From positions 321,180-385,179 of the forward strand of contig JAPXMY010000001.1 in the NCBI GenBank assembly GCA_033808805.1: DNA of 64,000 nt, written 5' to 3'. Source of the DNA: UBA1783 sp033808805 (GTDB lineage: Bacteria > Bacillota_I > Bacilli_A > Erysipelotrichales > Erysipelotrichaceae). Under the pieces are notes generated by a model that was given only the letters and a program-made list of their open reading frames with translations, ran no database searches and had not been told where the DNA came from. The position numbers and the translations under genes were made by a program. Shown one piece after another: positions 8,314 to 16,356 of the stretch. Every line of letters starts with the position of its first letter. Position 1 is the stretch's first letter.

Positions 8314-8874
8314 TTATAGAGATTTTATAATAGTGTTAAACCTTTCTCTATTGATATCTAGTACTATTTCACAATGGTGGTCTTCAAACTGGAAATCCGA
8401 ATAGACATCGGTAACGGTTTTACCATAGGTAACCTTACCTTTGGTTTCGACATAAATCCCACATTCATCTGTAACAAAGATAGATGAATCCTTTAAATAG
8501 ACAAGTGGAGCTAAGGCTCTGTTTTCTAAATTTCTGGTAACATTTAGACCAAACATTATAATTTTTACGGTTGATAAAAAAACCTGTTGAGCAGCAAAAA
8601 CATCGGCATAGACATTTTTTTCAGCTGCTGGGGTCACATCTCCATAGGCATCTGAACCACCAACAAATAATACTGCATCAATCTGGTCGATAAGTTTATA
8701 TCTACTCATCAGAATATTAGCCAGTTGAGTCAAAGGACCATTTACAATGACTGTAAATCTATCATCTTTAATATCCTTGATGTCGATAAGCTGAATGTCT
8801 TTCTGTTTTTTAATCAGAGTTAAGAGCTGTTCGTTATTCTTTGATGGTTCCAAACTTAAAAACACTTTTTTCAT
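8314..8874 (-). CDS. Degenerate nucleoside hydrolase paralogue (probable pseudoenzyme)
   Basis: A 186-residue protein whose body aligns by eye with the adjacent intact nucleoside hydrolase. V-N-G-P-L-T-Q-L-A matches A-T-G-P-L-T-N-V-G, a G-G-S/G-G-G turn follows, and F-G-L-N-V-T matches A-G-L-D-V-T. It lacks the N-terminal Asp-rich calcium site (D-G-D-P-G-H-D-D in the neighbour) and about 40 residues of the middle. The catalytic His segment A-P-I-H-D-L is replaced by A-P-L-V-Y-L. It should therefore not hydrolyse nucleosides; a regulatory or binding role is possible. The ATG at 8874 is chosen because GAGG precedes it and it lies one base after the upstream stop. Confidence 0.65.
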   Translation of the reverse strand: MKKVFLSLEPSKNNEQLLTLIKKQKDIQLIDIKDIKDDRFTVIVNGPLTQLANILMSRYKLIDQIDAVLFVGGSDAYGDVTPAAEKNVYADVFAAQQVFLSTVKIIMFGLNVTRNLENRALAPLVYLKDSSIFVTDECGIYVETKGKVTYGKTVTDVYSDFQFEDHHCEIVLDINRERFNTIIKSL

Positions 8875-8875
8875 T

Positions 8876-9823
8876 TCAATTAACCTCGCTGTAGCTTTTG
8901 ATAGCTTCAATCATATAATCAACAAATTTTTCTCGATCAACATCCATCAGTACGGTAGCATTGGCTTTTTTACCACTAACATTATTGATGTCGCCAATAG
9001 TAGCTCCCTTGGTGTATTCACCAGCGGTTTCTACTTCAACATACATGTTCTTTAACTCAAAGATTTCAGGATGATTTAATACCAGAACAGCACACAAATC
9101 ATGAATTGGTGCTCCAGGATAGCCAATGGTCACATGAAATTGATAGAAATATTCTAACCATTGCCAGACTATTTCAGCCACAGGATTATCAATATTTTTG
9201 ATTCGTTCGACATCTTCAGGAGTAACTAATGCCTTTTCAGTGACATCTAAACCAGCCATAAGTATTGGCAGTCCACTTCTAAAAACAATATCAGCAGAAT
9301 CAGGATCAATTAAAATGTTAAACTCAGCTGCAGCTGTCCAGTTTCCATATTTAATACCTCCACCCATAATTGAAATCTGTTCTATTTTTTCTTTTAAGTC
9401 TGGTCTAACTAATAATAGTGCTCCAACATTGGTTAAAGGCCCTGTTGCGATGATGGTTACTTTTTCCTTAGACTCTTCTAAGACTTTGACCATCAGTTCA
9501 ACAGCTGTTAAATCTTCCAGTTCTCTTTTTGGCAGTGGTAGGTCTGGTCCATCCAGGCCACTTTCACCATGAATATTAGTTGGGGCTTTTAAAGATTCAA
9601 TAACCAGTGGTTTATCCTGCCCTTTAGCGATCGGCACATCTAAGTCAATCAGAGCACAAATCCTTTGAGAGTTGTAGGCAGCTTTGGCAGCGCTGCAGTT
9701 ACCATTTACTGCAGTACAGGCTAAAATATTGAAATCAGCACTTGCTTTAGCAACAACCCACCCAATGGCATCATCGTGTCCTGGATCGCCATCTAAAATT
9801 ACGTTAATAGGTTTTTTCATCAT
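8876..9823 (-). CDS. Nucleoside hydrolase (inosine/uridine-preferring family)
   Basis: A 315-residue enzyme that splits the N-glycosidic bond of nucleosides to give ribose and a base. The signature D-G-D-P-G-H-D-D near residues 11-18 supplies the calcium-binding Asp residues, and the distal catalytic His is in A-P-I-H-D-L-C-A. The length is normal for RihA/RihB/IunH-type enzymes; base preference cannot be read. GGAG precedes the ATG. It leads a minus-strand group with its degenerate paralogue (1 nt apart) and a radical SAM protein. The PfkB kinase at 20.0 kb could use released sugar, but nothing in the sequence ties the two loci together. Confidence 0.9.
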   Translation of the reverse strand: MMKKPINVILDGDPGHDDAIGWVVAKASADFNILACTAVNGNCSAAKAAYNSQRICALIDLDVPIAKGQDKPLVIESLKAPTNIHGESGLDGPDLPLPKRELEDLTAVELMVKVLEESKEKVTIIATGPLTNVGALLLVRPDLKEKIEQISIMGGGIKYGNWTAAAEFNILIDPDSADIVFRSGLPILMAGLDVTEKALVTPEDVERIKNIDNPVAEIVWQWLEYFYQFHVTIGYPGAPIHDLCAVLVLNHPEIFELKNMYVEVETAGEYTKGATIGDINNVSGKKANATVLMDVDREKFVDYMIEAIKSYSEVN

Positions 9824-9875
9824 AAATTATCTCCAGAATATACTACCTACATTATAACAAACATTCCCCCCAAAA

Positions 9876-9904
9876 ATAAAAAAAGTCTGTTTTTAAGCAG
9901 CCTT
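9876..9904 (-). terminator. Probable terminator after rpmE
   Basis: On the minus strand AAGGCTG (9904-9898) pairs with CAGACTT (9889-9883) with one mismatch, followed by a T-rich run. Confidence 0.5.
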
Positions 9905-9922
9905 CTTTTAATCTCTTTAATA

Positions 9923-10129
9923 TTATTCCTTGATGCCGTATTTTTTATTGAATTGTTCAATACGTCCTGCAGCAGCCTGGAAACGTTGTCTACCGGTATA
10001 GAATGGATGACAGTTTGAACAAGTGTCAACCTTGATTTCTTTTTTAGTAGAATGTGTAGAGAATTCAGTTCCACAAGAAGCACAAGTAACTGTTATCTGG
10101 TAAACATTTGGATGAATATCTTTTTTCAT
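9923..10129 (-). CDS. rpmE: 50S ribosomal protein L31
   Basis: A 68-residue ribosomal protein of the large subunit. It starts M-K-K-D-I-H-P and keeps the zinc-binding cysteines (C-A-S-C and C-S-N-C-H), so it is the zinc-containing form of L31, with the family segment H-P-F-Y-T-G. AAAGGAG lies 7 nt before the ATG. It has its own promoter downstream of murA, and a short hairpin sits between that promoter and the ribosome-binding site. Confidence 0.95.
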   Translation of the reverse strand: MKKDIHPNVYQITVTCASCGTEFSTHSTKKEIKVDTCSNCHPFYTGRQRFQAAAGRIEQFNKKYGIKE

Positions 10130-10148
10130 AATACAATCTCCTTTCGCC

Positions 10149-10169
10149 TTGGATTAATTGAAAATCCAA
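10149..10169 (-). promoter_or_regulatory. Leader hairpin upstream of rpmE
   Basis: In the rpmE leader TTGGATT and AATCCAA form a 7-bp stem ending just before the ribosome-binding site. Several bacterial L31 genes have leader structures used for autoregulation; a link here is inference. Confidence 0.35.
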
Positions 10170-10184
10170 AGTAAGTGCTTAAAC

Positions 10185-10213
10185 ATATTAACATAGTTAA
10201 TACTCTTTTTCAA
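10185..10213 (-). promoter_or_regulatory. Promoter for rpmE
   Basis: On the minus strand TTGAAA (10213-10208), a 17-nt spacer and TAATAT (10190-10185), downstream of the murA stop. Confidence 0.7.
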
Positions 10214-10253
10214 TACTAAAATTGTTAATTTTCGATTATAACAAGCTATTTTA

Positions 10254-11516
10254 TTAGATATTTTCACGATAAATATCAGCTCCTAAAGCAGCTAATTTAG
10301 CGACAATATCCTCATAGCCACGATCAATATGGTAGATGTCATGAATTGTCGTCGTTCCTTTGGCAATTAATCCTGCTACAACCAGAGCTGCTCCACATCT
10401 TAAATCGGTAGCCTTAACATCGCAGCCAACCAGTTCAGTTGGTCCTACGACAGTTGCTGAAGCTGGTCCTAAAATGATGTTTGCCCCCATTTTATTGAGT
10501 TCATTACAGTGTTTAAATCTTTCAATATAGATTGTTTCGGTGATTCTGCTGTTACCTTTCGCCTGCGTTAACAGGGCTGTAAGCGGTGCCTGTAAATCTG
10601 TGGCATAACCAGGAAATGGCATGGTTTTAACATTGGTGGCTTCATATGGACCAGCAGCTTTTGTGATTTCGACCTGATCAAATGAAAACTTGATATTTAC
10701 TCCAATTTCCTGCAGTTTAGAGATTAAAGAGTCTAAATGATAAGGGATAACATTATCAATTGTCACATGTTCACCCATAGCAGCAGCCAGAATAATATAT
10801 GTTCCGGCTTCAATTCTATCAGGAATGATTTCATGGAAACAGCCTTCAAGTTTTTCCACACCATCAATTACGATATTGCTGGTTCCCCCACCTCTGATTT
10901 TGGCCCCCATTTTATTCAGCATATTGATACAGTCAATAATTTCAGGTTCTCTTGCTGCATTTTCAATAACTGTTCTACCTTTGGCATAAACTGCTGCCAT
11001 CAGGATATTTATTGTTGCTCCAACAGAGGCAAAGTCCAAATAGATTGTTGTACCAATCAATTCATCAGCAGTAAGAATGTAGTTGCCATTATCATAGTCA
11101 ATTTTAGCTCCTAATGCTTCAAAACCCTTGATATGCAAGTCGATTGGTCTAGGTCCCAGATTACAGCCTCCAGGCATACGAATAGATACATGCTTATATT
11201 TACCTAAAAGAGCACCCATAAAATAATAAGAAGCTCTTAGTTTGCTGACGGCATCAATTTCCAGGGGTTTATTAACCATATTTGTGGTATCAATAATTAT
11301 TTCATCAGGATGCGGAGTATCAACTTCTACTTCCATATACTCTAAAATTTCTTTTAAACTATCGACATCGGAAATATCTGGAATACCTACAATTTTAACC
11401 TTCCCATAGGCCAAAACAGTAGCGGGTATTAAAGCCACTGTAGCATTTTTGGCTCCAGAAACTCTGATTGTTCCGTTAAGAGGTTTACCCCCATTTATTT
11501 TAATTACTTCTTCCAC
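10254..11516 (-). CDS. murA: UDP-N-acetylglucosamine 1-carboxyvinyltransferase
   Basis: A 420-residue enzyme of the EPSP-synthase fold that transfers enolpyruvate from PEP to UDP-GlcNAc, the first committed step of peptidoglycan synthesis. K22-N23 in S-G-A-K-N-A and the catalytic loop cysteine C118 in P-G-G-C-N-L-G-P-R-P are present; this cysteine is the fosfomycin target. The C-terminal signature is A-T-D-L-R-C-G-A-A. The start is a GTG, with GGTGAT about 8 nt upstream. Low-GC Gram-positives often have two MurA copies; which one this is cannot be told from the window. Confidence 0.95.
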   Translation of the reverse strand: MEEVIKINGGKPLNGTIRVSGAKNATVALIPATVLAYGKVKIVGIPDISDVDSLKEILEYMEVEVDTPHPDEIIIDTTNMVNKPLEIDAVSKLRASYYFMGALLGKYKHVSIRMPGGCNLGPRPIDLHIKGFEALGAKIDYDNGNYILTADELIGTTIYLDFASVGATINILMAAVYAKGRTVIENAAREPEIIDCINMLNKMGAKIRGGGTSNIVIDGVEKLEGCFHEIIPDRIEAGTYIILAAAMGEHVTIDNVIPYHLDSLISKLQEIGVNIKFSFDQVEITKAAGPYEATNVKTMPFPGYATDLQAPLTALLTQAKGNSRITETIYIERFKHCNELNKMGANIILGPASATVVGPTELVGCDVKATDLRCGAALVVAGLIAKGTTTIHDIYHIDRGYEDIVAKLAALGADIYRENI

Positions 11517-11583
11517 GATTTATCACCACAAATAGTATAATATAATTTTCAATATGATACAATTGAATAAAGAGGTGAGGCAA

Positions 11584-12735
11584 GTGAACGACCGAAAAAA
11601 AATAATAATGTTTGCGATTACCAACCTGTTGGCCTATATTGCGGAAGGCTTAGGTTATTGTATGCTGATAAGCTATTTGATTACGATAGGATATACAGCA
11701 ACACAGAGAAGTATAATGGTCTCTTTTGGAGCTTTGCTTTCAATGTTTTTTCAGTTTATGGTTGGCTATCTATGTGATAAGAATAAGACCATCAGAAGAT
11801 ATGTAATTTATGGTTACATAATTTATTCGATACTGGTAGCGGCATTATACAGTTATAATACTTACAATTTTTATGTGCATTTTATTCTGGTATCGCTAAA
11901 TTCGGTAATGTTTAGAGTCAGCATGGGACTTTTAGATTCATGGGTTTTAGAAAGCGGTGAATACTGCAAGACAAATTATGGTGCCATCAGGGCTTTTGGC
12001 TCAATTGGCTGGGTGATTGGTTCCTGGCTGACATCAATTATTATTGATAATTTGGGCTACATTTATCTTGGGGTAGTATTTGCACTTATAAACGTTGTCT
12101 TGATAATAATCAATTTGAAAATGGATGATGCCATAAAGGAAACTCAGGAGAAGATAGAACTAAAATCAGTTGGAAAACTATTTGAAAACAAGGGTTATAT
12201 TTATATTATTCTGGTGATGTTTTGTATCTTTATGATGCAGACAGCCTTGGATTTTGTTATTGTAAGTAAACTGGATTCTTTAAAAGCCACCAACATACAG
12301 ATAAGTTATTATTGGATGATAACAGGAATAGTTGAGCTGCCACTGTTTTTTTACGGAGGTAAGCTGGTTAAAAAGTTTGGAGCTATTCCTATGCTTGTAA
12401 TAGCAATAATTTCCTATGGGCTTAGATTTTTCCTGTATGGGCTGTCAATAAGTGTAAAACAGGTTTTGTTAATTTCTTTACTGCAGTTTACCTGTTTTCC
12501 AATCATGCAGGTAGTTTCCAAGCAGTTAATTGATCTTGAATCTCCAGCCAGTCTGAAAAGTAGCGGTCAGCAGGTAGGGTTGGCATTATATTCATCGATA
12601 AGCGCTTTAATTGCTCCATTAGTAACTGGAATTTTGGAAGACACCTTCAATGTGAATATTTCTTTATTTGTCATAGGAAGCTTTGCCATACTTTCTTTGG
12701 TTTTTGTTGCTTTTTATGTAAAAGAAAAGAAATAA
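11584..12735 (+). CDS. MFS transporter
   Basis: A 383-residue membrane protein with about twelve hydrophobic segments in two halves, with the loop Y-L-C-D-K-N-K-T-I-R-R between helices 2 and 3 in the place of the MFS motif A. It resembles the MFS_1-like/LacY-type group. The substrate is unknown. The GTG at 11584 is chosen over an in-frame ATG at 11554 because GAGGTGAGG lies just upstream of it; the protein then begins with a short basic tail before helix 1. It is divergent from murA and monocistronic. Confidence 0.8.
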   Translation: MNDRKKIIMFAITNLLAYIAEGLGYCMLISYLITIGYTATQRSIMVSFGALLSMFFQFMVGYLCDKNKTIRRYVIYGYIIYSILVAALYSYNTYNFYVHFILVSLNSVMFRVSMGLLDSWVLESGEYCKTNYGAIRAFGSIGWVIGSWLTSIIIDNLGYIYLGVVFALINVVLIIINLKMDDAIKETQEKIELKSVGKLFENKGYIYIILVMFCIFMMQTALDFVIVSKLDSLKATNIQISYYWMITGIVELPLFFYGGKLVKKFGAIPMLVIAIISYGLRFFLYGLSISVKQVLLISLLQFTCFPIMQVVSKQLIDLESPASLKSSGQQVGLALYSSISALIAPLVTGILEDTFNVNISLFVIGSFAILSLVFVAFYVKEKK

Positions 12736-12772
12736 CAGGAAATATTCAGCAGATAAATAATATCTTTTGCTT

Positions 12773-12802
12773 TTGTTCTTGAAAACCCTTTCAAAATATA
12801 AT
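12773..12802 (+). promoter_or_regulatory. ptsH promoter with cre-like site
   Basis: TTGTTC (12773-12778), an 18-nt spacer and TATAAT (12797-12802). Between the boxes lies TGAAAACCCTTTCA (12780-12793), which matches the catabolite-responsive element consensus TGWAANCGNTNWCA except for the central G. Its position would allow CcpA to block RNA polymerase. Confidence 0.55.
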
Positions 12803-12853
12803 AAAATCATTGTAAATTGGAAAAAAATATATTAACAAGGAGGTTTTTATAAT

Positions 12854-13120
12854 ATGACAGAAGTTAAAGTTTTAGTTACCGATCCAGTGGGACTACATGC
12901 TCGTCCAGCAACAGTTGCGGTAAATGCAGCAAGTAAATGTAAATGTAAAGTTACAATTTCATACAACGGTCGTTCAGTTGATATGAAATCAATCATGGGT
13001 GTTATGTCTTTGGGAATTCCAACTCAGTCTGAAATTGTAATCACTTGCGATGGGGAAGGCGAAGAAGAAGCATTAAATTCTATCATCGAAACGTTGAAAG
13101 CTCAAAAAGTTATCGGATAA
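12854..13120 (+). CDS. ptsH: Phosphocarrier protein HPr
   Basis: An 88-residue HPr of the sugar phosphotransferase system. H15 in G-L-H-A-R-P-A accepts phosphate from enzyme I, and S46 in M-K-S-I-M-G-V is the HPr kinase site, so seryl-phosphorylated HPr can act as CcpA corepressor as in other Bacillota. AAGGAGG precedes the ATG. The enzyme I gene (ptsI), usually adjacent, is not here; a terminator-like hairpin follows and then a phosphoglucomutase gene. Confidence 0.95.
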   Translation: MTEVKVLVTDPVGLHARPATVAVNAASKCKCKVTISYNGRSVDMKSIMGVMSLGIPTQSEIVITCDGEGEEEALNSIIETLKAQKVIG

Positions 13121-13133
13121 TAGTGAAAAAAAA

Positions 13134-13158
13134 GGGAAGGACATGCTTCCCTATTTTT
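13134..13158 (+). terminator. Terminator after ptsH
   Basis: GGGAAG (13134-13139) pairs with CTTCCC (13146-13151), followed by TATTTTT. A second A/T hairpin directly follows and ends near the next ribosome-binding site, so some read-through is possible. Confidence 0.65.
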
Positions 13159-13179
13159 AAAAATAGGAGAAATAATAAT

Positions 13180-14868
13180 ATGAATGTAGAAAAGAAATAT
13201 TTAAAGTGGTTAAACCATCCTTTTATGGATGAAGATTTAAAACACGAATTAGAAAACATGAATGAAACTCAGAAAAAAGATGCTTTCTATAAAGATGCTG
13301 AGTTTGGAACTGCAGGAATGCGTAATGTCTTAGGAGCTGGAACTAATAGACTGAATGTCTATACTGTTAGAAAAGCAACAGTCGGCTTTGGCAACTACCT
13401 GAATAGAAAAGGTGGCGAAGTTTCAGTTGCGATTGCCTATGACAACAGATATAAATCGACAGAATTTGCGATGGAATCTGCAAGAATCTTTGCAGCTTTA
13501 GGAATTAAATCTTATGTTTATAAAACACTTAGAACCACACCACAATTAAGTTTCACTGTCAGACATTTGAAATGTGATGGTGGTATTATGATTACTGCTT
13601 CACATAATCCAAAAGAATACAATGGATATAAGGTATATGACAAAAATGGCTGTCAGCTGATTCCAGAATTGATTGAAGGTGTAATTGAAGAAATCGGTAA
13701 ATTAGGTGGTGATTTCATCGAAGCACCAAAGCTGACTGCTGAGCAGGAAAAGTTGATCAATTATGTTGGCAAGGAAGTGGATGAAGCTTATTTAAAAGAA
13801 GTATTAAAGATTCAGTTAAATCCAGATCTGCCTAAAGATGATTTTAAGGTTGTCTATACTCCACAGCATGGAACCAGCTTAAAACCAGTTAAAGCATTAT
13901 TTGAAACTGTTGGCTATGATACGGTATATGTTGAAGAACAATGTACTTTTGACCCTGCTTTCTCAAATACCCTGGTTCCAAATCCAGAAGATCCTGAAGC
14001 TTATATCCTAGCTTTAGAATATGCTAGAAGAGTAGATGCCGATATCGTTTTGGCTACTGACCCTGACGGAGACAGATTGGGTGTAGCAGTAAAAGATGGA
14101 AAAGACTATACTTTAATGACCGGAAACCAGACTGGTTCGGTATTGATCGAGTACATCTTCTCTCAAAGACGTGAAAAAGGCTTAATGCCTGAAAATCCTG
14201 TAATGTTTAACACTGTTGTTACATCAGATTTAGGTGAGATTATCGCTAAAGAATATGGAGTAGAAACCGAAAAGACATTGACTGGCTTTAAATATATTGG
14301 CGATAAGATTGAAGGATACAAAATCAGTAAAGAGAAAAACTTTGTCTTTGGCTATGAAGAAAGCTATGGCTATCTAATGAAAGAAATTGTTAGAGATAAA
14401 GATGCTAACCAATCATGTCTGATGCTGGCAGAATGTGCCAACTACTATAAGAAAAAAGGATTAACTCTGCTTGATGTTTTAAAACAGCTTTATGAAAAGT
14501 ATGGAACCTACTTAGAAACAATTCAGTCAATCACCTTGACAGGTGCTGATGGAGCAGAAAAGCTTCAAAAGTTACTGGCTGATTTAAGAGCTGATGTACC
14601 AACAGAGCTTGGTGGATACAAGGTTGTCAAATATCAGGATTTCAGAACAGCTAAATGCTTAGAGAACGGAGTAGAAACAGATATTGTTGGCTTTGACAGA
14701 AGTGATGTCTTAAAATACTTTATGGAAGATGGTTCCTGGATTGCGATAAGACCTTCAGGAACAGAACCAAAGTGTAAATTCTATTACTGTATCAAAGGTG
14801 AAAATCAAGAAGATGTCGAAGACAAGAAGGATAAATACTTCAAATCAATCGAAGAAATAATAAAATAA
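13180..14868 (+). CDS. pgcA: Alpha-phosphoglucomutase / phosphomannomutase
   Basis: A 562-residue alpha-D-phosphohexomutase that interconverts glucose-1-phosphate and glucose-6-phosphate. The phosphoserine loop T-A-S-H-N-P, the metal loop D-P-D-G-D-R and the C-terminal phosphate-binding loop R-P-S-G-T-E-P are all present. AGGAGA lies 9 nt before the ATG at 13180; the open frame extends upstream through ptsH but without a start signal. The enzyme links glycolysis to the glycogen cluster at 30.6-42.4 kb, supplying glucose-1-phosphate to GlgC and taking it from GlgP. A strong terminator follows. Confidence 0.92.
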   Translation: MNVEKKYLKWLNHPFMDEDLKHELENMNETQKKDAFYKDAEFGTAGMRNVLGAGTNRLNVYTVRKATVGFGNYLNRKGGEVSVAIAYDNRYKSTEFAMESARIFAALGIKSYVYKTLRTTPQLSFTVRHLKCDGGIMITASHNPKEYNGYKVYDKNGCQLIPELIEGVIEEIGKLGGDFIEAPKLTAEQEKLINYVGKEVDEAYLKEVLKIQLNPDLPKDDFKVVYTPQHGTSLKPVKALFETVGYDTVYVEEQCTFDPAFSNTLVPNPEDPEAYILALEYARRVDADIVLATDPDGDRLGVAVKDGKDYTLMTGNQTGSVLIEYIFSQRREKGLMPENPVMFNTVVTSDLGEIIAKEYGVETEKTLTGFKYIGDKIEGYKISKEKNFVFGYEESYGYLMKEIVRDKDANQSCLMLAECANYYKKKGLTLLDVLKQLYEKYGTYLETIQSITLTGADGAEKLQKLLADLRADVPTELGGYKVVKYQDFRTAKCLENGVETDIVGFDRSDVLKYFMEDGSWIAIRPSGTEPKCKFYYCIKGENQEDVEDKKDKYFKSIEEIIK

Positions 14869-14870
14869 AG

Positions 14871-14899
14871 AAATCGGGCCAAAAAAAGGCCCGATTTTT
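14871..14899 (+). terminator. Terminator after the phosphoglucomutase gene
   Basis: AAATCGGGCC (14871-14880) pairs with GGCCCGATTT (14888-14897) around an A7 loop and is followed by T residues; a 10-bp GC-rich stem. Confidence 0.9.
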
Positions 14900-14952
14900 A
14901 TGACATTCTTTTCTTGTTAGGTTATAATAATTAGACAAGGAGTGTGATTGGC

Positions 14953-16356
14953 GTGATCTCAAAGAAATTGGCCTTAGAGGTTTTAAATATCGCTACAGAA
15001 ACAGGTGCAGATTTTGCGGAGATATATCTAGAAGAAGAAAATTCCGCCAGTATCAGTGTTGATAATGGCAAGGTTGAATTATGTAATGATACATTGACTT
15101 ATGGAGCTGGAATCAGACTTTTAAAAGATTTGCAGAGCGTTTATGGATATACCAATAATCTTACTGCCAAGTCTTTAAAGAAGCTGGCTAAAGATTTATC
15201 TGCTTCTTTTTCTGAAGGAAGAAAAATAGAAGTAAAAACAATTAAAAAAGTAAGACAGGGCAAAAAACATTTGCCAAAGATTGCTTACGGCAGTTATCCA
15301 AGGGAAAAAATTGTAGAGATGTTAAAAGATGCTGCAGCAGTAATGAAAAACTATCATGAGTCAATAGTTAGAACAACAGCATCATTTGTTTATGATAATA
15401 AAAAAGTATCAATTTTCAACAGTGAAGGAAAACAGTTTTCTGATGTGCACTCCAGAGGCAGAGCAGGCTTAGTGGCTGTTGCTTCCAAAGATGGGAAGAT
15501 TGAATCAATCTATCGCGCTCCGGGAGCCCAAAAGGGAATGGAATATTTTTTAGAAGAAGTTGATTTAAATCAGGCTGCAAAGGAAGCTGCTGAAGCCGCA
15601 GTAACGATGTTATCAGCTAAAGAATGTCCATCTGGCAAAATGCCAGTTGTAATCGGCAATGGGTTTGGAGGAGTAGTTTTTCATGAAGCCTGTGGTCATT
15701 CACTGGAAGCAAGTTCTGTTTCTAAAGGCTTATCTGTTTTTTCTGGCAAAAAGGGTGAAATGATTGCTTCAAGTCTTGTCAGCGCTGTCGATGATGGCAC
15801 AATTGATGGAGCCTGGGGTTCAGGGAATATTGATGATGAGGGAAATAAAACGCAAAGAAATGTCTTAATTAAAAATGGAGTATTGAATTCTTATCTGATA
15901 GATGATTTTAATGGTCGAAGAATGAATGAAAAAGGAAATGGATCCTGCAGAAGAGAGTCATATAAGTATGAGCCAACCAGCAGGATGAGCAACACCTTTA
16001 TTTTGCCAGGTAAATCAACACTAGAGGAAATCATTGCTAGCACGGAATACGGAATATATGCTAAAAGAATGGGTGGGGGAAGTGTCAATCCAGCTTCTGG
16101 AGAATTTAACTTTGCGGTTAATGAAGGCTACCTGATTAAAAACGGAAAACTGCTTCATCCAATTAAAGGAGCAAGTTTAATCGGCTCAGGAAAAGAAGTT
16201 CTCTCGCATATTGATATGGTCGGAAATGACCTGAAAAGAGAACAGGGAATGTGTGGAGCAAGTTCGGGCTATATTCCAGCCGATGTTGGTCAACCAACAA
16301 TCAGAGTAAGTGAAATTACCGTTGGTGGGACAAAAGGAGCTGATAAAAATGGTTAA
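14953..16356 (+). CDS. tldD: Metallopeptidase TldD
   Basis: A 467-residue TldD-type subunit. The metalloprotease signature H-E-A-C-G-H is at residues 244-249, with glycine-rich segments on both sides as in the family. TldD and TldE form a heterodimeric peptidase that in other bacteria trims modified peptides such as microcin B17 and degrades the CcdA antitoxin. AAGGAG lies about 10 nt before the GTG at 14953; an earlier GTG at 14944 is only 1 nt from it. The stop overlaps the tldE start. With the M28 peptidase downstream it forms a three-gene peptidase operon. Confidence 0.9.
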   Translation: MISKKLALEVLNIATETGADFAEIYLEEENSASISVDNGKVELCNDTLTYGAGIRLLKDLQSVYGYTNNLTAKSLKKLAKDLSASFSEGRKIEVKTIKKVRQGKKHLPKIAYGSYPREKIVEMLKDAAAVMKNYHESIVRTTASFVYDNKKVSIFNSEGKQFSDVHSRGRAGLVAVASKDGKIESIYRAPGAQKGMEYFLEEVDLNQAAKEAAEAAVTMLSAKECPSGKMPVVIGNGFGGVVFHEACGHSLEASSVSKGLSVFSGKKGEMIASSLVSAVDDGTIDGAWGSGNIDDEGNKTQRNVLIKNGVLNSYLIDDFNGRRMNEKGNGSCRRESYKYEPTSRMSNTFILPGKSTLEEIIASTEYGIYAKRMGGGSVNPASGEFNFAVNEGYLIKNGKLLHPIKGASLIGSGKEVLSHIDMVGNDLKREQGMCGASSGYIPADVGQPTIRVSEITVGGTKGADKNG

